The position numbers and the translations under genes are program-made. A stretch of 7,153 nt of DNA from Rhizobiaceae bacterium. Its GTDB lineage: Bacteria; Pseudomonadota; Alphaproteobacteria; Rhizobiales; Rhizobiaceae. The stretch lies in assembly GCA_004299545.1 (NCBI GenBank), contig SCRB01000629.1, positions 1-7,153 on the forward strand. The letters run 5' to 3'. Within the stretch, counting starts at the first letter, position 1. Each line of letters starts with the position of its first letter. The notes beneath the pieces were generated by a model that saw only the letters and a program-made list of their open reading frames with translations, was not told where the DNA came from and made no database searches. This document shows, in pieces, positions 1 through 5,478 of this stretch.

Positions 1-562
1 CGACCGCTGGAAGATTTCCTGGACGCAAGTGGAAACCGGCTCGGCGATCACCTGGAAGTACCCGTCCTGCATCCTGCGCGGCGACGATTCCCGCGGCGAG
101 TTCTATTCGATCGCGGTGTCGAGCGGCTTCCAGCAGGTCGATAGTGGCACCAAGATGCTGCATCTGGGCAAGAACACGACGAGCCGCATCATCTCCAAGG
201 GCATTTCCGCCGGCAATTCGAACAACACCTATCGCGGCCAGGTCAGCGTTCACCGCAAGGCGGAGAACGCGCGCAACTTCACCAATTGCGACAGTCTCCT
301 GATCGGCAACGAATGCGGCGCGCATACCGTGCCCTATATCGAGGCGAAGAATGCGTCGGCCCGGCTGGAACATGAGGCGACGACCTCGAAGATCGCCGAG
401 GACCAGCTCTTCTATGTCATGCAGCGCGGCATTCCCGAAGAGCAGGCTATCGCGCTGATCGTCAACGGCTTCGTCAAGGACGTCATCCAGCAATTGCCGA
501 TGGAGTTCGCCGTCGAGGCGCAGAAGCTCATCAACATTTCGCTTGAGGGATCGGTCGGCTGA
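1..562 (+). CDS. sufB: SufB, Fe-S cluster scaffold subunit (C-terminal 186 residues, 5' truncated by window)
   Basis: SufB is the main scaffold of the cytosolic SufBCD complex, on which Fe-S clusters are built from sulfide delivered by SufS. The first complete codon is at base 2 ([10 protein letters not shown]) and the frame runs to TGA at 560-562. The 186 residues are the C-terminal part of a protein usually near 490 residues, so the N-terminus and the operon promoter lie outside. Seen directly: the parallel beta-helix core sequence, Cys in the NCDSLLIG motif (fragment residue 96) and an E-H-E triad in [10 protein letters not shown] (residues 123-125). The 29-residue distance from this Cys to the last Glu matches E. 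coli Cys405 to Glu434, residues reported as important for cluster formation at the SufB-SufD interface. sufC follows after 26 nt. No damage is visible. Identity is very secure. Confidence 0.97.
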   Translation, partial: DRWKISWTQVETGSAITWKYPSCILRGDDSRGEFYSIAVSSGFQQVDSGTKMLHLGKNTTSRIISKGISAGNSNNTYRGQVSVHRKAENARNFTNCDSLLIGNECGAHTVPYIEAKNASARLEHEATTSKIAEDQLFYVMQRGIPEEQAIALIVNGFVKDVIQQLPMEFAVEAQKLINISLEGSVG

Positions 563-588
563 GGTCGGCCGCGTTTGGAAGAAAGACA

Positions 589-1344
589 ATGCTTGAAATA
601 AAGAACCTTCACGCCCGTATCGCCGAGACGGGCACCGAGATCATCCGCGGGCTCGACCTGACCGTGAAGGCGGGTGAAGTGACCGCGATCATGGGGCCGA
701 ACGGCTCCGGGAAATCGACGCTTTCCTATGTGCTCGCGGGTCGCGAGGATTATGAGGTGACGGAAGGCGATATCCTCTTCAACGGCAAGTCCGTGCTGGA
801 GATGGACCCGGCCGAGCGCGCCGCCAAGGGCATCTTCCTCGCTTTCCAGTATCCGATGGAGATACCGGGCGTCGCCACCATGGAGTTCCTCAAGGTCGCC
901 ATGAACGCGCAGCGCAAGGCGCGGGGCGAAGAGCCGCTCAAGATTCCCGACTTCATGCGGCGTGTGAAAGAGGCAGCGGCATCGCTTTCAATCGACATGG
1001 CGATGCTCAAGCGACCGCTGAATGTCGGCTTTTCCGGCGGCGAGAAGAAGCGCGCGGAGATCCTGCAGATGAAACTGCTGGAACCGAAGCTCTGCGTGCT
1101 CGACGAGACGGATTCCGGCCTCGACATCGATGCGCTGAAGATCGTGGCGGAAGGCGTCAATGCGTTGCGCTCGCCCGATCGCTCCATCGTCGTCATCACG
1201 CACTACCAGCGCCTGCTCGATTACATCGTGCCGGATTCGGTGCATGTCCTCTACAAGGGCCAGGTGGTGAAGACCGGCGACAAGGATCTTGCGCTGGAAC
1301 TCGAAAAGAACGGCTATGCCGGCGTCATCGGCGAGGCGGCGTAA
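589..1344 (+). CDS. sufC: SufC, ABC-type ATPase of the SufBCD complex
   Basis: SufC is a soluble ABC ATPase that binds SufB and SufD and drives the conformational change needed for cluster assembly. It is not a transporter. The 251-residue length is normal for the family. Visible motifs: Walker A GPNGSGKST at 36-44, Q-loop Gln87, signature FSGGEKKR at 148-155, Walker B with LCVLDETDSGLD at 168-179 (catalytic Glu173) and switch His205. The EKKR signature and the DETDSGLD Walker B/D-loop are typical of SufC rather than of transporter ATPases. The ATG at 589 follows a purine-rich ribosome site GGAAG (577-581) with 7 nt spacing. The gene sits 26 nt after sufB and 8 nt before sufD, so co-transcription is very likely. 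No key residue is missing. Confidence 0.98.
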   Translation: MLEIKNLHARIAETGTEIIRGLDLTVKAGEVTAIMGPNGSGKSTLSYVLAGREDYEVTEGDILFNGKSVLEMDPAERAAKGIFLAFQYPMEIPGVATMEFLKVAMNAQRKARGEEPLKIPDFMRRVKEAAASLSIDMAMLKRPLNVGFSGGEKKRAEILQMKLLEPKLCVLDETDSGLDIDALKIVAEGVNALRSPDRSIVVITHYQRLLDYIVPDSVHVLYKGQVVKTGDKDLALELEKNGYAGVIGEAA

Positions 1345-1352
1345 AGGGGGGT

Positions 1353-2621
1353 ATGATGAATATGCGCGAAACCCCGCCCCGGACCGCAGCGGAGACGGCA
1401 CTTCTCCAGTCCTTCGATGCGCGGTTCCCCGATCTGCCGGGTGACCGCAGGGTCATGGAAAGGCGCGGGGATGCCATCGATCAGTTGAAGGCCGGCCTGC
1501 CGAACCGGAAGGTCGAGTTCTGGCATTACACCGATCTGAGGCGGCTGCTGACAAACGTGCCCGCCTTCGATCCGGCTGCCGGCGTGGAAAAGATGGCACC
1601 GCTTCTCGATGGTTCGAGCGTGCTGCCGATCCTGAACGGCGTTGCCGGCAAAGCCGCCGAAATCGAGGGCGCGTCGGTAACGACGGCCACCGAAAAGCTT
1701 GGCGACGGCGCTATCGCGCCAGCGCTCAAGCCCACTGGTCCGGATGATACAATCGGCGCCATCAATACGGCGCTGGTTGCGGATGGCTGGATTGTCCGCA
1801 TCGCCGACGGTGCCGCGATCCGCTCTCCCATCGAATTGCAGAACGTGCAGGCGGGCGGACAGGTGCATGCGCGTCTCGCCGTCCACGTCGGCGGTGGGGC
1901 GAAGGCAACGATCGTAGAGCGGCAGACGGGCAGCGGCGATGCGCTGGTCTCTTCCGTCGCCAATGTCGTCGTCGATGACAATGCCGAGCTTCTCTGGCTG
2001 ATCGTACAGGACCAGCCGGAAGGCGCGACGCATCTCGGCCAGTTCAATGCGTGGATCGGCAGGAAGGCCCGGCTGACGCTCTTCATCATGAATGCCGGCG
2101 GCAAACTTGTTAGGCAAGAGGTGCGCGTGGACGCCAGGGGCGAGGGCGGTGAATTCAAGCTGCGCGGCGTCAATCTGCTTGCCGGATCGACCCATTGCGA
2201 CGTCACCATGGTGCTCGATCATTCGGCATCCGCGACCAAATCGACGGAGGTCGTGCGCAACGTCGTGACCGACAGGGCGGAAGGCGCTTTCCAAGGGCAG
2301 ATCCGCGTCAAGCAACAGGCGCAGAAGACGGACGCCAAGATGGCGTGCAACACGCTTCTTTTGTCGGACGAAGGCGGGTTCTCGACCAAGCCGGAACTCG
2401 AGATCTTTGCCGACGACGTGCAGTGCGGCCATGGCGCGACCGTCGCGGAGATCGACCGTAACCATCTCTTTTATCTCATGGCGCGCGGCGTCGACGAGCG
2501 GACGGCGCGGGGCCTGCTGGTCAAGGCCTTTCTCGCCGAAGTCATCGAGGAGATGGAGGACGAAGGGATCGTCGAGGCCCTGGAAGCGAAGCTCGACCGC
2601 TGGTTTGCCGCCCATGGCTGA
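1353..2621 (+). CDS. sufD: SufD, Fe-S cluster assembly scaffold subunit
   Basis: SufD is the SufB paralogue that completes the SufBCD scaffold and is linked to iron acquisition and cluster formation at the SufB-SufD interface. The 422 residues fit the family. The N-terminal third is variable and helical, with a K-V-E-x-W-x-Y-T-D motif at 53-61. The core beta-helix follows, and the C-terminal part has the DDVQCGHGATV motif with Cys358 and His360, matching E. coli SufD Cys358/His360. The start is uncertain: ATGs at 1353, 1356 and 1362 follow the G-rich ribosome site AGGGGGG (1345-1351). ATG 1356 has the more usual spacing and would give 421 residues. The stop TGA (2619-2621) lies inside an 8-nt overlap with the next gene. 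Several AGG arginine codons occur, unlike in rpsL and rpsG. Confidence 0.96.
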   Translation: MMNMRETPPRTAAETALLQSFDARFPDLPGDRRVMERRGDAIDQLKAGLPNRKVEFWHYTDLRRLLTNVPAFDPAAGVEKMAPLLDGSSVLPILNGVAGKAAEIEGASVTTATEKLGDGAIAPALKPTGPDDTIGAINTALVADGWIVRIADGAAIRSPIELQNVQAGGQVHARLAVHVGGGAKATIVERQTGSGDALVSSVANVVVDDNAELLWLIVQDQPEGATHLGQFNAWIGRKARLTLFIMNAGGKLVRQEVRVDARGEGGEFKLRGVNLLAGSTHCDVTMVLDHSASATKSTEVVRNVVTDRAEGAFQGQIRVKQQAQKTDAKMACNTLLLSDEGGFSTKPELEIFADDVQCGHGATVAEIDRNHLFYLMARGVDERTARGLLVKAFLAEVIEEMEDEGIVEALEAKLDRWFAAHG

Positions 2622-3000
2622 TAAGGTTTCCCTCGATCATTGCGTGATCCACGTCTCGGACTGGGAACGGGCGAAGGCGTTTTATGTCGATGTCATCGGC
2701 GCCGTCGCCATCAGGAGGGGCCGGGGCTATGCTTTCCGTCTGGGGGATAGGCAGTTGAACTGCCATGGCCCCGGCATCGACCCCGATCCGGTAGCGCGCC
2801 TGCCCGTCCAACCCGGAAACAGCGATATCTGCTTTTGCTGGGATGGTCCGATCGAGAACGCCATCGCGCATCTCGGGCGCAGCAGCGTTGAAATCGAACT
2901 TGGCCCGGTGACGCGTTTCGGCGGGCAGGGACAGGGGAAAAGCATCTATTTTCGCGATCCTGATGGATCGCTGATGGAGTTCATCAGCTATCATGGATGA
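2614..3000 (+). CDS. VOC-superfamily (glyoxalase/bleomycin-resistance fold) protein, GLOD5-like, in the suf operon
   Basis: This is a 128-residue single-chain protein of the vicinal-oxygen-chelate fold, made of two beta-alpha-beta-beta-beta modules (about 5-54 and 69-126). It resembles glyoxalase-domain-containing protein 5. Shared-looking landmarks are LDHCVIHVSD near the N-terminus, LNCHGPG at 48-54, NSDICF at 69-74, and IYFRDPDGSLMEF at 111-123. Possible metal ligands by position are His9, His51 and Glu122; the fourth position holds Asp71 where glyoxalase I has His. The substrate cannot be predicted, because the superfamily includes glyoxalases, dioxygenases, epimerases and thiol transferases. 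The ATG at 2614 lies inside the end of sufD and has no clear ribosome site, so translation is probably coupled. The stop overlaps sufS by 8 nt. The placement suggests co-expression with Fe-S assembly, but any role there is inference. The fold call is firm and the function unknown. Confidence 0.88.
   Translation: MADKVSLDHCVIHVSDWERAKAFYVDVIGAVAIRRGRGYAFRLGDRQLNCHGPGIDPDPVARLPVQPGNSDICFCWDGPIENAIAHLGRSSVEIELGPVTRFGGQGQGKSIYFRDPDGSLMEFISYHG
2954..2987 (+). other. Two adjacent hairpins just upstream of the sufS start
   Basis: Inside the end of the VOC gene, GCGATCC (2954-2960) pairs perfectly with GGATCGC (2965-2971) around a TGAT loop. CTGATG (2971-2976) then pairs perfectly with CATCAG (2982-2987) around GAGTT. 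The two share base 2971. The second ends 5 nt before the sufS ATG and holds part of the only GGAG-like ribosome site (2976-2979). They may set sufS translation or mark an RNA processing site. They also encode the conserved DPDGSLMEFIS segment, so the pairing could be a by-product of coding. Confidence 0.3.
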
Positions 3001-4237
3001 TCGAACGGCCACGACAACCCGTTACGATGTCGAGACGATCCGCCGCGACTTCCCGATCCTGTCGCGCGAGATCCACGGCAAGCCGCTCGTCTATCTCGAC
3101 AATGGAGCCTCGGCGCAAAAGCCGCAGGTCGTCATCGATGCGGTGACGCACGCCTATGGGCACGAATATGCCAATGTCCATCGCGGCCTGCATTTCCTCT
3201 CGAATGCCGCGACCGATGCCTATGAAAAGGCTCGCGAATCCGTCCGCGCCTTTTTGAACGCGTCGAGCGTCGAGGAGGTCGTTTTCACCAAGAATTCGAC
3301 GGAGGCGATCAACACCGTCGCTTATGGTTTCGGCATGCCGCGGATCGGCGCGGGCGACGAGATCGTGCTTTCCATCATGGAGCACCACTCCAACATCGTG
3401 CCCTGGCATTTCATCCGCGAGCGGCAGGGCGCGAAGCTGGTCTGGGTGCCGATAGACGATGACGGCGTCCTTCACATCGAGGAATTCGAGAAACGGCTGA
3501 CGGAGAAAACGAAACTCGTCGCCATCACCCACATGTCGAACGTCACCGGCACCGTCGCGCCGGTCAAGGAGATCGTGCGCATTGCGCATGAACACGGCAT
3601 CCCCGTGCTCGTGGACGGCAGCCAGGGCGCCGTTCACCTGCCGGTCGACGTGCAGGACCTTGGCTGCGATTTCTATGCCTTCACCGGCCACAAGGTTTAC
3701 GGGCCCTCCGGCATCGGCGTCCTCTATGGAAAGAAGGAGATGCTGGAGGCCACGCGGCCTTTCCAGGGCGGCGGCGAGATGATTCTCGACGTCACGGAAG
3801 ACATCGTCACTTATAACGATCCGCCGCATCGTTTCGAGGCGGGCACGCCGCCCATCGTCCAGGCGATCGGCCTCGGCGTCGCGCTCGATTATATGCGGGG
3901 CATCGGCCGCGAGGCGATTGCGGCGCACGAGGCCTCGCTGCGCGACTACGCACATGAGCGGTTGGGCTCGATCAATTCGCTGCGCATCTACGGCAACGCA
4001 CCCGGCAAGGGGGCGATCGTCTCCTTCAATCTCGAAGGCCTGCACCCGCATGACGTGTCGATGGTGATCGACCGCTCCGGCGTCGCGGTCCGCGCCGGCA
4101 CGCATTGCGCGCAGCCGCTTCTCCAGCGCTTCGGCGTTACGTCTACGTGCCGGGCGTCATTTGGCCTATATAACACGAAGGCGGAAGTCGACGCGCTGGC
4201 GGAAGCTCTGGAAAAGGCACGCCAATTCTTCGGATGA
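2993..4237 (+). CDS. sufS: SufS, group II cysteine desulfurase (PLP-dependent)
   Basis: SufS removes sulfur from L-cysteine, giving alanine and a persulfide on its own cysteine that feeds SufBCD. The 414 residues match the family. Visible features: YLDNGASAQKP at 34-44; HHSN at 131-134 with PLP-stacking His131; VDGSQGAVH at 207-215 with Asp208 and Gln211; the PLP lysine Lys234 in FTGHKVYGP; and the persulfide Cys372 in RAGTHCAQPLL, followed by Arg387. Lys234 and Cys372 are each offset by 8 from E. coli SufS Lys226 and Cys364. The short segment around Cys372, without a long flexible loop, indicates group II, which usually needs a SufE or SufU partner. None is present here. The ATG at 2993 overlaps the upstream stop by 8 nt, which points to translational coupling. 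SufT follows 4 nt after the stop. Confidence 0.97.
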   Translation: MDDRTATTTRYDVETIRRDFPILSREIHGKPLVYLDNGASAQKPQVVIDAVTHAYGHEYANVHRGLHFLSNAATDAYEKARESVRAFLNASSVEEVVFTKNSTEAINTVAYGFGMPRIGAGDEIVLSIMEHHSNIVPWHFIRERQGAKLVWVPIDDDGVLHIEEFEKRLTEKTKLVAITHMSNVTGTVAPVKEIVRIAHEHGIPVLVDGSQGAVHLPVDVQDLGCDFYAFTGHKVYGPSGIGVLYGKKEMLEATRPFQGGGEMILDVTEDIVTYNDPPHRFEAGTPPIVQAIGLGVALDYMRGIGREAIAAHEASLRDYAHERLGSINSLRIYGNAPGKGAIVSFNLEGLHPHDVSMVIDRSGVAVRAGTHCAQPLLQRFGVTSTCRASFGLYNTKAEVDALAEALEKARQFFG

Positions 4238-4241
4238 GATC

Positions 4242-4625
4242 ATGACCGAAAGCATGGAAAAGACGTCTGAGTCGGAAATGAAGACGGGCACGCCGTCTTC
4301 CACGATACCGGAAGCGGAATTGCTGCGCATGACCGACGACATCGTCGGCGCGCTGAAGACGGTGTACGATCCGGAGATCCCCGCCGACATCTACGAACTC
4401 GGCCTGATCTACAAGATCGACATCGAGGACGATCGCTCGGTGAAGATCGAGATGACGCTGACGGCGCCCGGCTGTCCGGTTGCCGGCGAAATGCCGGGAT
4501 GGGTGCAGAATGCCGTCAGCGCCGTGGAGGGGGTTTCGGACGTCGATGTGGAGATGGTGTTCGATCCGCCGTGGACGCCCGACCGCATGTCGGAGGAGGC
4601 GCGAATCGCGCTCGGCTGGTATTGA
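4242..4625 (+). CDS. sufT: DUF59/MIP18-family SUF-associated Fe-S assembly protein (SufT-like)
   Basis: This is a 127-residue DUF59 protein of the short, SUF-associated type. Relatives (bacterial SufT, eukaryotic MIP18/CIA2) help maturation of Fe-S proteins; the biochemical step is not settled. The first 22 residues are polar, rich in Ser, Thr, Glu and Lys, and probably disordered. The DUF59 domain covers about 24-110, with the YDPEIPADIYELGLIY segment at 42-57 and the conserved Cys78 in TAPGCPVAGEMPGWV. The tail DPPWTPDRMSEEAR (108-121) is typical of SUF-linked members. The start is the first ATG after sufS, 4 nt downstream; in-frame ATGs at 4254 and 4278 would shorten only the disordered part. 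An open frame continues upstream into sufS but is a shadow. Placement between sufS and sufA supports the call. The symbol follows common usage for this family. Confidence 0.9.
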   Translation: MTESMEKTSESEMKTGTPSSTIPEAELLRMTDDIVGALKTVYDPEIPADIYELGLIYKIDIEDDRSVKIEMTLTAPGCPVAGEMPGWVQNAVSAVEGVSDVDVEMVFDPPWTPDRMSEEARIALGWY

Positions 4626-4666
4626 ACCAGAAGGGGCGTAAGTCGGTCGGGCAGTCGATGCCGGCC

Positions 4667-4694
4667 TTGAGCTTAAGCGCAAAACGCATATATT
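4667..4694 (+). promoter_or_regulatory. Possible internal promoter for sufA
   Basis: In the 119-nt gap between sufT and sufA, TTGAGC (4667-4672) and TATATT (4689-4694) are separated by 16 nt, close to sigma70 consensus. Transcription would begin near 4701 and give a 5' leader of about 44 nt. The spacer contains the perfect palindrome GCTTAAGC (4671-4678), too short to identify an operator. The other suf junctions are 26 nt or less or overlap, so this gap stands out. The promoter is inferred from sequence only. Confidence 0.4.
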
Positions 4695-4744
4695 CCTATT
4701 GTTCGGCTTCCTTATCGCCCGCTGCCTCTGGAATGGAGAAGAAA

Positions 4745-5125
4745 ATGGGCCGCTTTCAGGTCATCACCGTGACGGACAGGGCCGCGACTCGCGTGGGCGA
4801 GATCGTCGCGTCGCGCGCCGGCGCGCAGGGCGTTCGCGTCGGTATCAAGAAGGGCGGCTGCGCGGGGATGGAATATACGGTCGATCTGGTGACGGAGCCG
4901 AATCCGAAGGACGACCACATCGAGCATGGTGCGGCGCACGTCTATGTCGCGCCCGAAGCGGCGCTGTTTTTGCTTGGCACCGAAATGGATTTCGAGGTGA
5001 CGACGCTGAGGACAGGCTTCACGTTCCGCAATCCGAACCAGACCTCGGCCTGCGGCTGCGGCGAATCGGTCGAACTGACGCCTGCCGACCTCAAGCAGCT
5101 TGCCGAGGCGCGGGCCGGGGCGTAA
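4745..5125 (+). CDS. sufA: SufA, A-type Fe-S carrier (HesB/IscA family)
   Basis: A-type carriers accept Fe-S clusters from the scaffold and hand them to target enzymes. The protein is 126 residues from the ATG at 4745 and has the three conserved cysteines: Cys39 in KKGGCAGMEY, and Cys103 and Cys105 in ACGCGES near the C-terminus. The IscA/HesB beta-domain spans about residues 6-110. The start at 4745 is chosen because GGAGA (4735-4739) lies 5 nt upstream. An in-frame ATG at 4733 would add MEKK but has a weaker ribosome site. The open frame reaches further back into sufT and is not coding there. It is the last suf gene. SufA, IscA and ErpA cannot be separated with certainty from the sequence alone; the operon context favours SufA. 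Confidence 0.93.
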   Translation: MGRFQVITVTDRAATRVGEIVASRAGAQGVRVGIKKGGCAGMEYTVDLVTEPNPKDDHIEHGAAHVYVAPEAALFLLGTEMDFEVTTLRTGFTFRNPNQTSACGCGESVELTPADLKQLAEARAGA

Positions 5126-5167
5126 CGGGTTCCATAGCTTGCGGCCGGGGCCGGAAAATTGCATCGC

Positions 5168-5189
5168 TCCCTGCTTCTAATTGCAGGGG
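5168..5189 (+). terminator. Weak hairpin downstream of sufA, possible suf transcript end
   Basis: CCCTGC (5169-5174) pairs with GCAGGG (5183-5188) around TTCTAATT, with a further T-G wobble at the base. It lies 43 nt after the sufA stop but has no T-run behind it, so it is not a standard intrinsic terminator. It could protect the 3' end or be fortuitous. The next hairpin with a T-run is at 5328-5361. Confidence 0.2.
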
Positions 5190-5196
5190 TGAGGGG

Positions 5197-5225
5197 TTGA
5201 CGGGTAGCGCCGTTTTGCGTATTAC
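5197..5225 (+). promoter_or_regulatory. Sigma70-type promoter of the str operon
   Basis: TTGACG (5197-5202) and TATTAC (5220-5225) are separated by 17 nt, a near-ideal housekeeping arrangement and the best promoter match between sufA and rpsL. Transcription would start near 5232, giving an rpsL leader of about 245 nt. An inverted repeat CGGGTA (5201-5206) / TACCCG (5223-5228) overlaps both promoter elements and might bind a regulator. I scanned 5362-5478 for a second promoter closer to rpsL and found no credible pair. Prediction from sequence only. Confidence 0.6.
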
Positions 5226-5327
5226 CCGCCGCGTCTGAGCCGATGTGAAGCTTTCCTTTTCGGAACGTCGCGTTCTGGAGCTTGCTTCAAACAGGGTTCG
5301 TTTTACGAGCGAAGACATTGCCGGCAT

Positions 5328-5361
5328 GCATGAAGCGGACCTCCGCTTCCTCTGCTTTTTT
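5328..5361 (+). terminator. Intrinsic-terminator-like hairpin in the rpsL leader
   Basis: GAAGCGG (5332-5338) pairs perfectly with CCGCTTC (5343-5349) around ACCT. An outer GCA (5328-5330) / TGC (5353-5355) helix, separated by a small internal loop, brings the structure directly up to T6 (5356-5361). It lies about 100 nt downstream of the predicted str promoter and 118 nt before rpsL. It could end readthrough from suf, attenuate str transcription, or both. The internal loop weakens the call, since the perfect core stem ends 6 nt before the T-run. Confidence 0.5.
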
Positions 5362-5399
5362 GTTCGGGCGGGACCGCAGGATGTGGTTGGTGCCCGAAT
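5362..5399 (+). other. Extended hairpin in the rpsL leader
   Basis: TTCGGGC (5363-5369) pairs perfectly with GCCCGAA (5392-5398), extended by G-U wobbles at both ends. Inside, ACCGC (5373-5377) pairs with GTGGT (5383-5387) with one wobble around AGGAT. The structure begins directly after the T6 run of the preceding hairpin. A protein-binding or mRNA-stabilising leader element is possible; nothing in the sequence names the ligand. Confidence 0.35.
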
Positions 5400-5478
5400 T
5401 TGCGTATGGAGCCTTCGTACGAAATCGTGCCCCGCAAGGGCTTTGGACACGGAATTTGAGAAACAGAAGGAAGGTTTG

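Larger units (their letters stand above)
5126..5478. other. Non-coding stretch between sufA and rpsL: suf 3' end and str operon leader
   Basis: This 353-nt region contains no convincing long gene. In order it holds a weak hairpin (5168-5189), paired AATTGCA repeats (5157-5163 and 5179-5185), a sigma70-like promoter (5197-5225), a terminator-like hairpin with T6 (5328-5361), a second extended hairpin (5362-5399), a perfect 10-nt palindrome TTCGTACGAA (5414-5423), a small stem GCCC-CGCAA-GGGC (5429-5441), and the rpsL ribosome site (5466-5474). The rpsL frame stays open back to a GTG at 5245, but S12 is universally near 123 residues, so that extension is not taken as coding. A 49-codon frame from ATG 5330 ends in TGA at 5477-5479 and may be a leader peptide. 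Confidence 0.7.

Noticed and set aside
1314..2615. Long open frame on the minus strand opposite sufD (433 codons)
   Set aside because: It mirrors sufD codon structure, has a low-complexity Arg/His/Asp-rich product with no recognisable domain, and the plus strand is clearly a conserved gene. This is common in GC-rich DNA.
2984..4105. Long open frame on the minus strand opposite sufS (373 codons)
   Set aside because: Same reason: shadow of sufS, Asp/Arg/His-rich translation without family motifs.
4161..4241. Upstream in-frame extension of the SufT-like protein into sufS
   Set aside because: It would overlap the conserved sufS C-terminus in another frame; the first ATG after the sufS stop gives a normal-length protein.
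4143..4682. Minus-strand open frame opposite sufT
   Set aside because: Shadow of the DUF59 gene; no domain and no ribosome site or promoter on that strand.
5145..5158. CGGC-CGGG-GCCG near 5140-5155 as the suf terminator
   Set aside because: The stem is only 4 bp and is followed by AAAATTGC, not a T-run.
5245..5478. In-frame N-terminal extension of rpsL from a GTG at 5245
   Set aside because: S12 is near 123 residues throughout bacteria, a strong ribosome site precedes ATG 5479, and the region holds promoter-leader hairpins.
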